From JBIOHP01 sp044449065 (GTDB lineage: Bacteria; Bacteroidota; Ignavibacteria; UBA10030; SZUA-254), in contig JBIOHP010000026.1 of assembly GCA_044449065.1 (NCBI GenBank), positions 1 through 57,145 on the forward strand: a stretch of 57,145 bases of DNA. The letters are read 5' to 3'. This document shows, piece by piece, positions 26,995 through 35,817 of the stretch. Every line of letters begins with the position of its first letter. Positions within the stretch are counted from its first letter, which is position 1. Under the pieces are notes generated by a model. It was not told the DNA's origin. It worked only from the letters and a program-made list of their open reading frames with translations, and searched no databases. Both the position numbers and the translations under genes were made by a program.

Positions 26995-27894
26995 ATGCAG
27001 GAATCACATCAACCGATCTACGAAACGAATTTCCCGAAACTGAAATTTTTAAAGCGCGGCAAAGTACGCGATATTTACGATCTGGGCGAACATCTTCTGA
27101 TCGTCGCAACCGACCGGCTCTCCGCGTTCGATGTTATTATGCCGCAGCCGATACCGTATAAAGGCAAAGTGCTGACCCAGATATCCAACTATTGGTTCAA
27201 AATGATCGAGGATATTATTGCGAATCATATCGTCAGCGCAAACGTCGATGAGTTTCCACCGGAATGCCTGCCGTATAAGGAACAGCTTCGCGGCAGAAGC
27301 ATTCTTGTGAAAAAGACGAAGCCCCTCGCGGTTGAATGCGTTGTCCGGGGTTATATCAGCGGATCGGGATGGAACGACTACAGGAAAAACGGCGCGATCT
27401 GCGGCATCAAACTTCCTCCGGGTTTGGTGGAATCGCAAAAACTTCCCGAGCCGATCTTCACCCCTGCGACAAAAGCGGATCTGGGGCACGATGAGAACAT
27501 TAACTTCGAGGAGACGGTAAAAATTATCGGCAAAGAACAAGCAGAAATTGCGCGTGAGAAAACAATAGCGATCTATAAACGGGGCGTGGAGATCGCCGCG
27601 AAGAAAGGAATCATCATCGCGGATACGAAGATGGAATTCGGCGTCTATAACGGCAAGCTCATCATCATCGATGAGCTGCTCACGCCCGATTCCTCCCGCT
27701 TCTGGCCCCAGAGCAGCTATCAACCCGGCAAGGCGCAGGATAGTTACGATAAACAATTCGTGCGCGATTATCTTCTCGCGATAAAATTCAACAAACAGCC
27801 GCCGGGACCCATGCTGCCGCAGGAAGTTATCACAAAAACATCGGCGCTGTACCGTGCAGCCCTCAAACAATTGACCGGAAAAGATGTGGAATAA
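26995..27894 (+). CDS. purC: Phosphoribosylaminoimidazole-succinocarboxamide synthase
   Basis: PurC ligates aspartate to CAIR to give SAICAR in purine synthesis, using ATP. Motifs: KRGKVRDIYDLGEHLLIVATDRLSAFDVIMP at the N-terminus, PLAVECVVRGYISGSGW, TPATKADLGHDENI, IADTKMEFGVYNGKLIIIDELLTPDSSRFW and DKQFVRDYL. Its length (299) is that of the longer bacterial/yeast-type form rather than the ~240-residue E. coli type. No other purine gene is adjacent. Confidence 0.97.
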   Translation: MQESHQPIYETNFPKLKFLKRGKVRDIYDLGEHLLIVATDRLSAFDVIMPQPIPYKGKVLTQISNYWFKMIEDIIANHIVSANVDEFPPECLPYKEQLRGRSILVKKTKPLAVECVVRGYISGSGWNDYRKNGAICGIKLPPGLVESQKLPEPIFTPATKADLGHDENINFEETVKIIGKEQAEIAREKTIAIYKRGVEIAAKKGIIIADTKMEFGVYNGKLIIIDELLTPDSSRFWPQSSYQPGKAQDSYDKQFVRDYLLAIKFNKQPPGPMLPQEVITKTSALYRAALKQLTGKDVE

Positions 27895-27948
27895 CGTATA
27901 GACAGAAAATCATGATAATTTCTACATTCTTGTCGTAATCAATTCAAT

Positions 27949-28335
27949 ATGAAATTCGCCAAATACGTTTTTACTATTGCAGGCGTTTATGGGCTGCTTG
28001 TCTCCATTCCCCCATTTTTCTTGGAAACAAAAATCGGGATTGACTACCCTTCCCCCATTACCAATCCGGAATATTATTACGGATTTTTCGGTACGGTGCT
28101 TGCATGGCAGGTTCTCTTTCTGATTATCGGGAGAGACCCCATTCGTTTCCGGGCGGCAATGCTTCCGGCTATTATTGAAAAAGCAGTTTTCGCCGTTGCC
28201 GTGCCGATTCTTTATTCGCAGGGACGAACGGGTACCACCTTGTTATATTTTTCCTTCGTCGATCTTGCGCTCGGTATCTTATTCGTCATTTCTTATTGGA
28301 AGACTCCGTACCGGCAATATACACACGAAGTGTAA
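27949..28335 (+). CDS. Small integral membrane protein
   Basis: This 128-residue protein has about four hydrophobic segments: a first one at 8-25 (FTIAGVYGLLVSIPPFFL), then FFGTVLAWQVLFLII, an AAMLPAIIEKAVFAVAVPILY stretch, and TLLYFSFVDLALGILFVISYW near the end. The short cytoplasmic tail is polar. No catalytic motif was recognised. It is a conserved-looking hypothetical protein 54 bases after purC. Function unknown. Confidence 0.75.
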   Translation: MKFAKYVFTIAGVYGLLVSIPPFFLETKIGIDYPSPITNPEYYYGFFGTVLAWQVLFLIIGRDPIRFRAAMLPAIIEKAVFAVAVPILYSQGRTGTTLLYFSFVDLALGILFVISYWKTPYRQYTHEV

Positions 28336-28453
28336 AAATGAATTCCCGGATAACTTTGCCGGGGGATTCTCATGATGTTTCATTCATAGTGCAACATCTC
28401 TCATGAATAAATCGTATCTTCTTGTGTTCCCATAACATCGAAAATCACATCCC

Positions 28454-29941
28454 ATGAAAAAAATTAGTAACCGGATGTTCATTCTCGCCGGTGTTTTTGC
28501 CCTGCGTGCATTCTTTTGCGCCGACCTTTATTGCGGATCCCTCAAAATTGTATTCATAGAACCCGATACCACCAAGACAGATACTACACATCAATGGTTT
28601 CGCGCCATAAACGATACGGCGCGTATCAACCTCTGTCAAAAGTGGCTCGATAATCCTTCCGCGCAGATGGCTCTCGATCTTTATGAACGAACCTGGAATA
28701 TTGCGCACGGGGAACAGACTGCCTCGAAGGCACAGCCGCTCTATTATATTGCGCTTGTTCGCGGCGGCAATAACGGCGATCTTGGTTTTCAGCTCACCAC
28801 CGCATCCGGTGTCGAAGATCACGCCGTTACGCCCTTCATCAAACTCGATCCGAGCGATTGGTCGTTCAGCACGACTTTCCTTCATGAGACAGGACATGTA
28901 ATGCTTTCCATGCTGACCGGCGGAAAGAAAATTCCTAAAAAAGAAATTGCCGCAATCGAGCACACCACTGCTGCGTTGACAGACCGCGGCACTGCGTTCG
29001 ACGAGGGTTTTGCGGAGCATCTTGAAACGCTGGCGGCGCATGTGCTCTCCGATCCAGTCATTACTTCGCGCTATCTTCATGAACAATTCCGGTTTGGTGT
29101 GCCGGATATGCAGGGCGAGTATAACCGTGCCATCGGAGATCTGTTAAGTTTCTCGCAGACGCGCACGCGGTATTACGACGTGCGGGAAAACAATTTCTCG
29201 TTCGTGCCGGCATACAAGGGTCCGGATTATTATCGCGTGCAAATGGAAAAAAGCCGCGATTTTTCTCTCCTTCGCAATCCCAACCAGTTGCTCCAGGCAG
29301 AAGGATTTTACGCTACCTTCTTTTTCTGCCTGACTGTTCGGGGAAATAGCACTCCCGCGTTCAGCCTCGTGAAAGAACGCCAGCAGAAAATTTTGGAGGC
29401 GTTGAAGGAAATGTTTGAAACGAAAACGATGACCGCCGATTCGCCCTACCTTCTCGATTTTACTGAAACGTATATGAAAAAGAATCCATCCGAAGCCGCT
29501 GAAATAACGGACGTATTGCTCGATCTGAGTCATGGCGTCTTTGTGGACCGAAATGCCGCAGCGCTGTGGAAAAATCACTATCTCGGCGCGCTTAAATTAG
29601 ATATGGCTGAACGGAATAATGAAAAAATCGCGAAAGCGCGTGATGCGTGGCATGCTTCGGTTATGAATGATCCCAAAATTCTTTACTCCCTCCTCGGACC
29701 GCAGATCCGATATGAAGTTCCAGCGCGTTCCGTTCTCCTTGTCGCATTCGAACAGCCGTCGCCCCTTTCATTCGATCTGAACACGGTTGATGAAGGGATC
29801 ATGCGGATGATCCCGGACATCACCGATTCGGAAGTGAAGTCATGGCTTGACCGGCGTGAACAAAAAGCATTTACCGGCGCAGATGATTTTAAATCACGCT
29901 CAGGGTTGCATGATGCGGTATTGAAATCGATGAAGTTTTAG
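28454..29941 (+). CDS. Exported putative metalloprotease (HExxH) with C-terminal helix-hairpin-helix
   Basis: The 495-residue protein has an N-terminal hydrophobic leader (~8-26). The zinc-protease signature is His144-Glu145-Thr-Gly-His148 (FLHETGHVML), and a downstream FDEGFAEHLE (Glu184/Glu188) could supply the third ligand, as in gluzincins. Residues ~450-490 (SFDLNTVDEGIMRMIPDIT ... KAFTGADDFKSRSGL) resemble the helix-hairpin-helix repeat of ComEA and type II secretion protein K. A protease-like domain joined to such a tail is unusual. No known family name was recognised by eye, and activity is inferred from the motif only. Confidence 0.65.
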   Translation: MKKISNRMFILAGVFALRAFFCADLYCGSLKIVFIEPDTTKTDTTHQWFRAINDTARINLCQKWLDNPSAQMALDLYERTWNIAHGEQTASKAQPLYYIALVRGGNNGDLGFQLTTASGVEDHAVTPFIKLDPSDWSFSTTFLHETGHVMLSMLTGGKKIPKKEIAAIEHTTAALTDRGTAFDEGFAEHLETLAAHVLSDPVITSRYLHEQFRFGVPDMQGEYNRAIGDLLSFSQTRTRYYDVRENNFSFVPAYKGPDYYRVQMEKSRDFSLLRNPNQLLQAEGFYATFFFCLTVRGNSTPAFSLVKERQQKILEALKEMFETKTMTADSPYLLDFTETYMKKNPSEAAEITDVLLDLSHGVFVDRNAAALWKNHYLGALKLDMAERNNEKIAKARDAWHASVMNDPKILYSLLGPQIRYEVPARSVLLVAFEQPSPLSFDLNTVDEGIMRMIPDITDSEVKSWLDRREQKAFTGADDFKSRSGLHDAVLKSMKF

Positions 29942-30024
29942 ATAATTCATACATAGACTCGGAATACTTATGAAAAAACCTCCTTCTGAACTAAAACCCA
30001 TCATCAAAATGAATCTATGAAACC

Positions 30025-31002
30025 ATGAAATACCGTCATCTAGGAAAAACAGGAATCACCGTATCTGAAATCGGCTTTGGCGCATGGGGTATCGGCGGCG
30101 AGATGTGGCAGGGATCCGACGACCAGGAATCGATGCGGGCGTTGCATAAAGCAGCGGAGCTGGGTGTTAATTTCTTCGATACCGCCCTCGCATACGGTCG
30201 CGGGCACAGCGAGCGGCTTATCGGAAAATTTTTAAAAGAATTCCATTCCAAACTCTACGTCGCGACAAAAATTCCACCAAAGAACAGGGAGTGGCCCGCC
30301 CGTCCCGGTGTGGATTTTAGGGAAGTCTTCCCCAAACAATATATCATCGATTGCACGAACGAAAGTTTAAAAAATCTGAACGTGGAACGACTCGATATCC
30401 AGCAATTTCATGTGTGGGATGACGCATGGACCAAGGAATCTGAAATCTGGGAAGCAATCGACCAGTTAAAATCGCAGGGGAAGATCGGCGCGTTCGGCAT
30501 CTCAATCAACGACAACCAGCCCGATAACGCTTTGGAGGCGGCAAAAACCGGCAGGGTGGATACATTCCAGGTTATTTATAATATTTTTGAGCAGTCTCCG
30601 GATGTGGAATTATTCCCAACCTGCCTCCGGGAAAATATCGGCGTCATCGTCCGCGTGCCGTTCGATGAAGGGGGACTCACAGGCTCGATCACGCCGGAAA
30701 CCATTTTTCCTCCGAACGATTGGCGCAACAGGTACTTCAGAGGCGAGCGGAAAAAACAGGTTGAAGAACACATCGAAGACCTGAAGGTGCATCTCGGCAA
30801 CGAAGCGCCTACGCTGCCGGAACTTGCGCTGCGTTTCTGTCTCTCCCATCATGCCGTCTCTACCGTTATACCCGGCATGCGGACAACGGCTCACGTGGAA
30901 AAGAACGTATCCGTTTCGGATGGCAGGCCCCTCTCGCTTTCCCTTCGAAATGATCTGCAGCGCCATCGGTGGATCAGAAATTTTTATGGAGACGAGGATT
31001 GA
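30025..31002 (+). CDS. Aldo/keto reductase
   Basis: This 325-residue NADPH-dependent oxidoreductase has a TIM-barrel AKR pattern: KYRHLGKTGITVSEIGFGAWGIGGEMW, FFDTALAYGRGHSE (catalytic Asp and Tyr), VATKIPP (Lys) and IQQFHVWDD (His), completing the D-Y-K-H tetrad. The end carries the AKR-type VIPGMRTTAHVEKNV NADP-phosphate-binding segment. It resembles the Tas/YghZ or MocA-like subgroups; the substrate is unknown. It is one of two AKR genes in the window and is not closely similar to the other. Confidence 0.93.
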   Translation: MKYRHLGKTGITVSEIGFGAWGIGGEMWQGSDDQESMRALHKAAELGVNFFDTALAYGRGHSERLIGKFLKEFHSKLYVATKIPPKNREWPARPGVDFREVFPKQYIIDCTNESLKNLNVERLDIQQFHVWDDAWTKESEIWEAIDQLKSQGKIGAFGISINDNQPDNALEAAKTGRVDTFQVIYNIFEQSPDVELFPTCLRENIGVIVRVPFDEGGLTGSITPETIFPPNDWRNRYFRGERKKQVEEHIEDLKVHLGNEAPTLPELALRFCLSHHAVSTVIPGMRTTAHVEKNVSVSDGRPLSLSLRNDLQRHRWIRNFYGDED

Positions 31003-31094
31003 ATACGATGAACGGGCTGTGTTAACAGCCCTAATCATCAAGCGGATGAGCTTCGAAGTATCACAAATGACATAGATGTAAGGAGATCGCTATG

Positions 31095-31127
31095 TCCGCC
31101 TCCCGTTAAAAGATGGCGGGAGGCGGA
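31095..31127. repeat. Perfect inverted repeat
   Basis: Eleven-base perfect arms TCCGCCTCCCG (31,095-31,105) and CGGGAGGCGGA (31,117-31,127) flank an 11-base loop. It lies between the aldo/keto reductase and cupin genes and could be a transcription-end or intergenic repeat element. There is no T-run, so it is not a standard intrinsic terminator. Confidence 0.55.
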
Positions 31128-31190
31128 CTCGCGATGACACATTACTCAAGCTGTGCTTATAACTTCACGATTCTATGACAAAGGAATGAA

Positions 31191-31556
31191 ATGACTATGG
31201 ATAAAATATCAATATCAGAAAAACTGAATCAGTTCACCGAGCACTGGAGTCCAAAAATAATCGGGGAATTAAACGGGCAGTATGTGAAGCTGGTGAAGTG
31301 CAAGGGCGAGTTCCTCTGGCATCATCATGAAGTTGAGGATGAGATGTTCCTGATTGTCAAGGGCACGTTACGAATGCTCTTCCGCGACCACGAGGTAATA
31401 CTTAAGGAAGGCGAATGCATCATCATCCCCGCCGGAACCGAACACAAACCGGTTGCCACGGAAGAAGTGCATGTTCTCCTCTTTGAGCCGAAATCAACGC
31501 TCAATACCGGCAACGTGACAAACGAACGAACCCGAAAAAAATTGGACAGTATTTGA
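31191..31556 (+). CDS. Cupin domain protein
   Basis: This 121-residue single-domain cupin has the two metal-site motifs: FLWHHHEVEDEMFLIVKGTLRMLF (motif 1, HxHxxxxE type) and GECIIIPAGTEHKPVATEE (motif 2). A ribosome site AAAGGAATGA precedes the ATG. Small cupins of this kind are often metal-dependent isomerases or binding proteins. Neighbouring aldo/keto reductase and alcohol dehydrogenase genes may hint at carbohydrate or alcohol chemistry, but this is only context. Confidence 0.9.
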   Translation: MTMDKISISEKLNQFTEHWSPKIIGELNGQYVKLVKCKGEFLWHHHEVEDEMFLIVKGTLRMLFRDHEVILKEGECIIIPAGTEHKPVATEEVHVLLFEPKSTLNTGNVTNERTRKKLDSI

Positions 31557-31953
31557 TGCAGGATGATTATCAAAATAATATTTTCATAGCATCAGAACTC
31601 CACCACATTGAACCACCCCTCCCTGTTGGTGTCCCCTCCTTTTTCAAGATGTTCACTACAGAGCGTGAACATACTGCTTCAGAACTCAAACGTTGCGGAC
31701 CACCCCTCGCTCCGCGAATCCCCTCCTCGTTCGAGGAGGGGAAGCCCGCAGGGAGGGGTGGTTAATAAAAACTTGCCGGAAGTAAAGTGTTAGTTGGTAT
31801 AGGATGTGTCATGTTGTCGGCTGCCATTCTGAATGACCTTGAATTCTATTGTTGGTATTCCCCGCTATACTTTGCCCCTGTCACAAAATTGATTGTGCCA
31901 ATAATTTTGTACATTAAGAAAAATTATTTACTTCATCACAAGATGCTTATCCA
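31557..31953. other. Intergenic region containing MITE-like element
   Basis: Apart from the inverted-repeat element at 31,612-31,762, this region holds no recognised gene. The remainder is A+T-rich before the TTG start of the alcohol dehydrogenase gene at 31,954. Confidence 0.5.
31612..31762. repeat. Miniature inverted-repeat element (151 bases)
   Basis: Perfect 14-base terminal inverted repeats ACCACCCCTCCCTG (31,612-31,625) and CAGGGAGGGGTGGT (31,749-31,762) bound the element. An internal perfect hairpin CCCCTCCTCG/CGAGGAGGGG lies at 31,720-31,741, with another partial ACCACCCCTCGCT repeat at ~31,699. There is no coding capacity. It resembles a non-autonomous MITE. No transposase is in the window. 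Confidence 0.6.
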
Positions 31954-32985
31954 TTGAAAGCCCTGCTAATAAAAATATTAAGCGATATTCATGCCAACTC
32001 CCATCCGTTGGAATTAGCGGACGTCCCGGACCCCATGCCTGCCGAACATGATCTATTGATAAAAATTTCTGCCTGCGGAGTTTGTCATACCGAGCTGGAT
32101 GAAATAGAGGGAAGACTGCCGCCGCCCGTTCTGCCGGTCATCCCCGGTCATCAGGTAGTGGGCGTGGTGGTTGAAACGGGTATAGCTGTGAAAGCTTTCC
32201 GGAAGGGTGATAGGGTTGGAGTTGCGTGGATTTTCTCTGCTTGCGGGAAATGTAAATATTGCCTAGCGGAAAACGAGAATCTCTGCAAAGATTTTAAAGG
32301 CACCGGGCGCGATGTCAACGGCGGATACGCTGAATCTATTGCTGTCAATGAAAAATTTGCGTGCCGGATTCCGGAACAATTTTCAGATGTGGAAGCTGCG
32401 CCGCTACTCTGCGCTGGAGCTATCGGGTACCGGTCATTAAGGTTAACCGGATTGCGGGATGGGGATAAGCTGGGGTTAACGGGATTCGGCGCGTCAGGTC
32501 ATCTCGTTCTGAAGCTGGTGCGGCACCCATTTCCGCATTCAAAAGTTTACGTATTCGCCCGGAACGAAGAAGAGCGCCGGTTCGCGCGCGAGCTTGGCGC
32601 TGTATGGGCGGGCGATACAGATGATGAGCCGCCTGAAAAGTTACAGAGCATCATCGATACGACTCCCGTCTGGAAAACCGTGGTCGCTGCCCTCAAAAAT
32701 CTTGAACCCGGCGGGCGGCTGGTGATTAACGCCATACGGAAAGAAGAAAAAGATAAAAATTCTCTCATGCAACTGGATTATCCAAAGCATCTGTGGCAGG
32801 AGAAAGAAATTAAAAGCGTCGCTAATGTTACCAGAAGAGACGTGCAGGAATTTCTTACGCTCGCGGCAGAAATTCATCTCACACCCGAGATTGAAGTTTA
32901 TAATTTTAATCGGGCAAATGAAGCGCTCCTTGATCTAAAAATGAAAAAGATCAAAGGAGCGAAAGTTTTAGCGATGGCGAAATAA
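31954..32985 (+). CDS. Zinc-dependent alcohol dehydrogenase
   Basis: This is a 343-residue medium-chain dehydrogenase/reductase. Catalytic zinc site: KISACGVCHTELDEIEG and PVIPGHQVVGVV. Structural zinc site: FSACGKCKYCLAENENLC. The NAD-binding fold has LGLTGFGASGHLVLKLV, a GxGxxG-like variant. The pattern matches the AdhP/'zinc-binding alcohol dehydrogenase' group that includes AdhA-like enzymes. Translation probably starts at TTG (31,954), since no ATG lies upstream in frame. The HrpB gene begins 14 bases after its stop. Confidence 0.93.
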   Translation: MKALLIKILSDIHANSHPLELADVPDPMPAEHDLLIKISACGVCHTELDEIEGRLPPPVLPVIPGHQVVGVVVETGIAVKAFRKGDRVGVAWIFSACGKCKYCLAENENLCKDFKGTGRDVNGGYAESIAVNEKFACRIPEQFSDVEAAPLLCAGAIGYRSLRLTGLRDGDKLGLTGFGASGHLVLKLVRHPFPHSKVYVFARNEEERRFARELGAVWAGDTDDEPPEKLQSIIDTTPVWKTVVAALKNLEPGGRLVINAIRKEEKDKNSLMQLDYPKHLWQEKEIKSVANVTRRDVQEFLTLAAEIHLTPEIEVYNFNRANEALLDLKMKKIKGAKVLAMAK

Positions 32986-32999
32986 TCCATCCGGCAAAT

Positions 33000-35477
33000 A
33001 TGAACCCTCTTCCCATCGACGTAGTTTTATCCGAACTCATATCTGCTATAGAGAAGAACAGCAATTTAGTTCTTTCGGCGGATCCCGGCGCGGGAAAAAC
33101 CACACGCGTTCCGATTGTTCTGAGTGAAATTCCCTTGTTGGCAGGGAAAAAAATTATAACGCTTGAACCGCGCAGATTGGCGGCTCAGCGCGCGGCTGCG
33201 TACATGGCGGAACAACTTGGCGAGAAAGTCGGTGAAACGGTCGGGTACCGGATTCGCGGCGATTCAATCGTAGGAAAGAAGACCCGCGTTGAAGTGGTGA
33301 CCGAAGGCGTGCTGACCCGCATGCTCCAGAGCGATCCCGAATTGCCGGGCGTCGGTTTGGTTATATTTGATGAATTTCACGAGCGGAGTATCCATACCGA
33401 TCTCGGACTGGCGTTTACGCTTGACGTGCAGCAGAATCTTCGTCCGGATTTACGGATCCTCATTATGTCGGCGACGCTGGATGGCGTTGCAATTTCATCA
33501 ATGCTTGCCGAGGCGTCTGTCATCAAAAGTGAGGGGCGAATGTTTCCTGTGGAAACTGTTTACGCCGATCAATCCTATGATGGTCTCATCGAAAAGTCGG
33601 TTGTCCCGGTTATTTTTCGGGCTTTGCGTGATCATGATGGAGATATACTCGTCTTCCTACCGGGTCAAAGGGAAATTCGCCGGGTTGAATCTCTATTGAT
33701 CGAAAAAGAAATACCGCCGAACATACGCGTTCATACGATGTTTGGCGATGCATCGCGTGATCAGCAGCAATCTGCGCTCGCCAGGGCGCAATCAGGGACA
33801 CGAAAAATAATTCTCTCTACAAGTATCGCCGAGACAAGTCTCACGATTGACGGTGTTCGGGTTGTAATTGATTCCGGGCTTGCGCGAACTCCCCGCTTCG
33901 ATCCACGGCGCGGGATGTCGGGTCTTGTTACCGTCCCGGTATCTCAAGCAACGGCGGAGCAACGGCGCGGGCGCGCCGGAAGACAGCAAGCGGGAGTATG
34001 CTACCGGTTATGGACAGAAATTCAACATCATCAATTGCCGAAATATCCCCAGCCCGAAATTCTTGTCGCTGACCTATCTTCGTTCGCATTGGAAATTGCG
34101 CGGTGGGGAATGCCCGAAGGAGAGCGGCTGCAATTTCTCGATAAACCTCCCGTTCCTCATCTTCGTCAAGCGCGTGATCTTCTGGATCGGCTGGGAGCGT
34201 TTGATCCTGGTGGAAAACTATCTCCGCATGGTAAAGCTATGAGCGAGCTGCCCGTTCATCCCCGTTTTGCCCACATGCTCCTGCGCGGAAAAGCGCTGGA
34301 ACTTGGTTCGCTTGCCTGTGACGTTGCCGCGCTTCTCGATGAGCGCGATTTGCTTCGCGGAAATAACGAGGGCGATATCGATCTGCATTCAAGATTATAT
34401 GTTTTAAAGAAAAGCAACTCGCGGAATCGCAACGATGTAGATCGTGTACGAATGCAGGCGAAAAGATTGAGAGAAATATTGAAGATTCGTGAGCAAACTT
34501 CATCTGATGAGGAAATTGGGATGCTGGTGGCGCTCGCATATCCGGAACGGGTGGGAAAACGCCGTGATGCAGAAAGTTTAAAATATCAACTCTCCGGAGG
34601 ATCGGGAGCCATCTTACCCAAAGGAAATATTTTATCGAGAGAAGAATATCTTGCAATATCGGATGTGGATGGAGTGGGCAATGAAGTAAAAATATTTTTG
34701 GCAGCTTCACTTTCCGGGAAAGAAATTGAAACAGCGTTCGCTGATCAGCTTCTCACGAATGATGAAATATTTTGGGATGAGCATCAGGAAGCTGTCAGCG
34801 CACGGCGCGTTACCCGCTTTGGCGCAATTGAACTTTCTCACGTCCAGATTACACCGCCTCCGAATAAAATCATTTCAGTATTGATTGAAGGTATTCGATC
34901 TCTCGGTTTGGAGATTTTGCCGTGGATGAAAGATGCCGACTCCATTCGCGAACGGGGCACTTGGCTTCGGAAAATGAAATTGGTGAAAGAAGATTTTCCT
35001 GATCCAAGCACTGAACATCTCAAGGATATCCTTGAGATTTGGCTCGCACCATATCTTCATGGTATTACCCGCCGTTCACAGCTCACGCACCTTGATATGA
35101 CGAAAATACTGAAAGCCATGTTCTCGTACGAAGAGCTTACCCTCATTGATAAATTAGCTCCCACACATCTTACCGTTCCCACCGGATCCCGTATTCCGGT
35201 CGATTATGCTTCCGGAGATCAACCCATTCTCGCTGTACGGCTTCAGGAAATGTTCGGTCAAACCGAAACCCTGACGGTTGGCGGTGGAAAAATTAAAGTT
35301 GTATTGCATCTGCTATCGCCTTCTCACAGACCGCTTGCTGTAACGCAGGACCTTCGGAGCTTTTGGAAAAATGCCTATCCCGACGTCCGCAAAGATATGC
35401 GCGGAAGGTATCCAAAGCATTACTGGCCCGATAACCCGCAGGAGGCAGAACCGACGAAACGTACCAGACATAAATAA
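33000..35477 (+). CDS. hrpB: ATP-dependent helicase HrpB
   Basis: HrpB is a DEAH-box-like RNA helicase of unclear cellular role in bacteria. The 825 residues are typical. Motifs: I SADPGAGKTTRVP with Lys33, II IFDEFHERSIHTD (~122-134), III MSATLDG, V STSIAETSLTIDGV and VI QRRGRAGRQQAG. The C-terminal HrpB-specific domain is present, ending with FWKNAYPDVRKDMRGRYPKHYWPDNP. It sits 14 bases after the alcohol dehydrogenase gene. No functional connection between them is expected. Confidence 0.96.
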   Translation: MNPLPIDVVLSELISAIEKNSNLVLSADPGAGKTTRVPIVLSEIPLLAGKKIITLEPRRLAAQRAAAYMAEQLGEKVGETVGYRIRGDSIVGKKTRVEVVTEGVLTRMLQSDPELPGVGLVIFDEFHERSIHTDLGLAFTLDVQQNLRPDLRILIMSATLDGVAISSMLAEASVIKSEGRMFPVETVYADQSYDGLIEKSVVPVIFRALRDHDGDILVFLPGQREIRRVESLLIEKEIPPNIRVHTMFGDASRDQQQSALARAQSGTRKIILSTSIAETSLTIDGVRVVIDSGLARTPRFDPRRGMSGLVTVPVSQATAEQRRGRAGRQQAGVCYRLWTEIQHHQLPKYPQPEILVADLSSFALEIARWGMPEGERLQFLDKPPVPHLRQARDLLDRLGAFDPGGKLSPHGKAMSELPVHPRFAHMLLRGKALELGSLACDVAALLDERDLLRGNNEGDIDLHSRLYVLKKSNSRNRNDVDRVRMQAKRLREILKIREQTSSDEEIGMLVALAYPERVGKRRDAESLKYQLSGGSGAILPKGNILSREEYLAISDVDGVGNEVKIFLAASLSGKEIETAFADQLLTNDEIFWDEHQEAVSARRVTRFGAIELSHVQITPPPNKIISVLIEGIRSLGLEILPWMKDADSIRERGTWLRKMKLVKEDFPDPSTEHLKDILEIWLAPYLHGITRRSQLTHLDMTKILKAMFSYEELTLIDKLAPTHLTVPTGSRIPVDYASGDQPILAVRLQEMFGQTETLTVGGGKIKVVLHLLSPSHRPLAVTQDLRSFWKNAYPDVRKDMRGRYPKHYWPDNPQEAEPTKRTRHK

Positions 35478-35817
35478 ATTGTTTTTAAGATGGGATAAAA
35501 TTTAAAATCCCCCTAAAAAACGCCCCTTTTAGCTTAATTTCTCAACAATACTCTTTTTCCAGAAAATCTATTGACAAACCGCTCATCGTTGATTATATTA
35601 AGAGCAATTAGTCTGATTCCTCATTGAAAAAGACTCCCCTCTGTCCATTAAAAATGGAATGTTTCTGAATTGCCTGTTGTTAGAGGAATATCAGTATCCG
35701 CAAATTTTTGTATATCTCAAGTTATTCCCGCAACTGAGTTATCAATGAAGAATCAAACGAACCGGTAAAATATTAATTGACGAGTATCCCAAATAGTTTA
35801 GTTAAAGGAGAGATTTT
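35478..35817. other. Intergenic region with probable promoter and long leader
   Basis: There is no gene here. A good sigma70-like promoter lies at 35,571-35,599, leaving an untranslated leader of about 210 bases before the T9SS gene. The leader contains no structure that I recognise as a riboswitch. AAAGGAG precedes the ATG at 35,818. Confidence 0.45.
35571..35599 (+). promoter_or_regulatory. Candidate promoter for the large repeat protein
   Basis: TTGACA (35,571-35,576) and TATATT (35,594-35,599) are separated by exactly 17 bases, close to the general housekeeping consensus. It is placed in the leader of the 1,511-residue T9SS protein. Bacteroidota proper use a different consensus (TTTG / TAnnTTTG), so activity depends on the sigma factor of this lineage. 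Confidence 0.4.

Noticed and set aside
27049..27870. Long antisense open frame (273 codons) over purC
   Set aside because: It is a shadow of a strongly conserved housekeeping gene with no ribosome site and no recognisable protein.
31553..31793. Two short forward open frames after the cupin gene
   Set aside because: They lie within the inverted-repeat element and have composition typical of repeat DNA.
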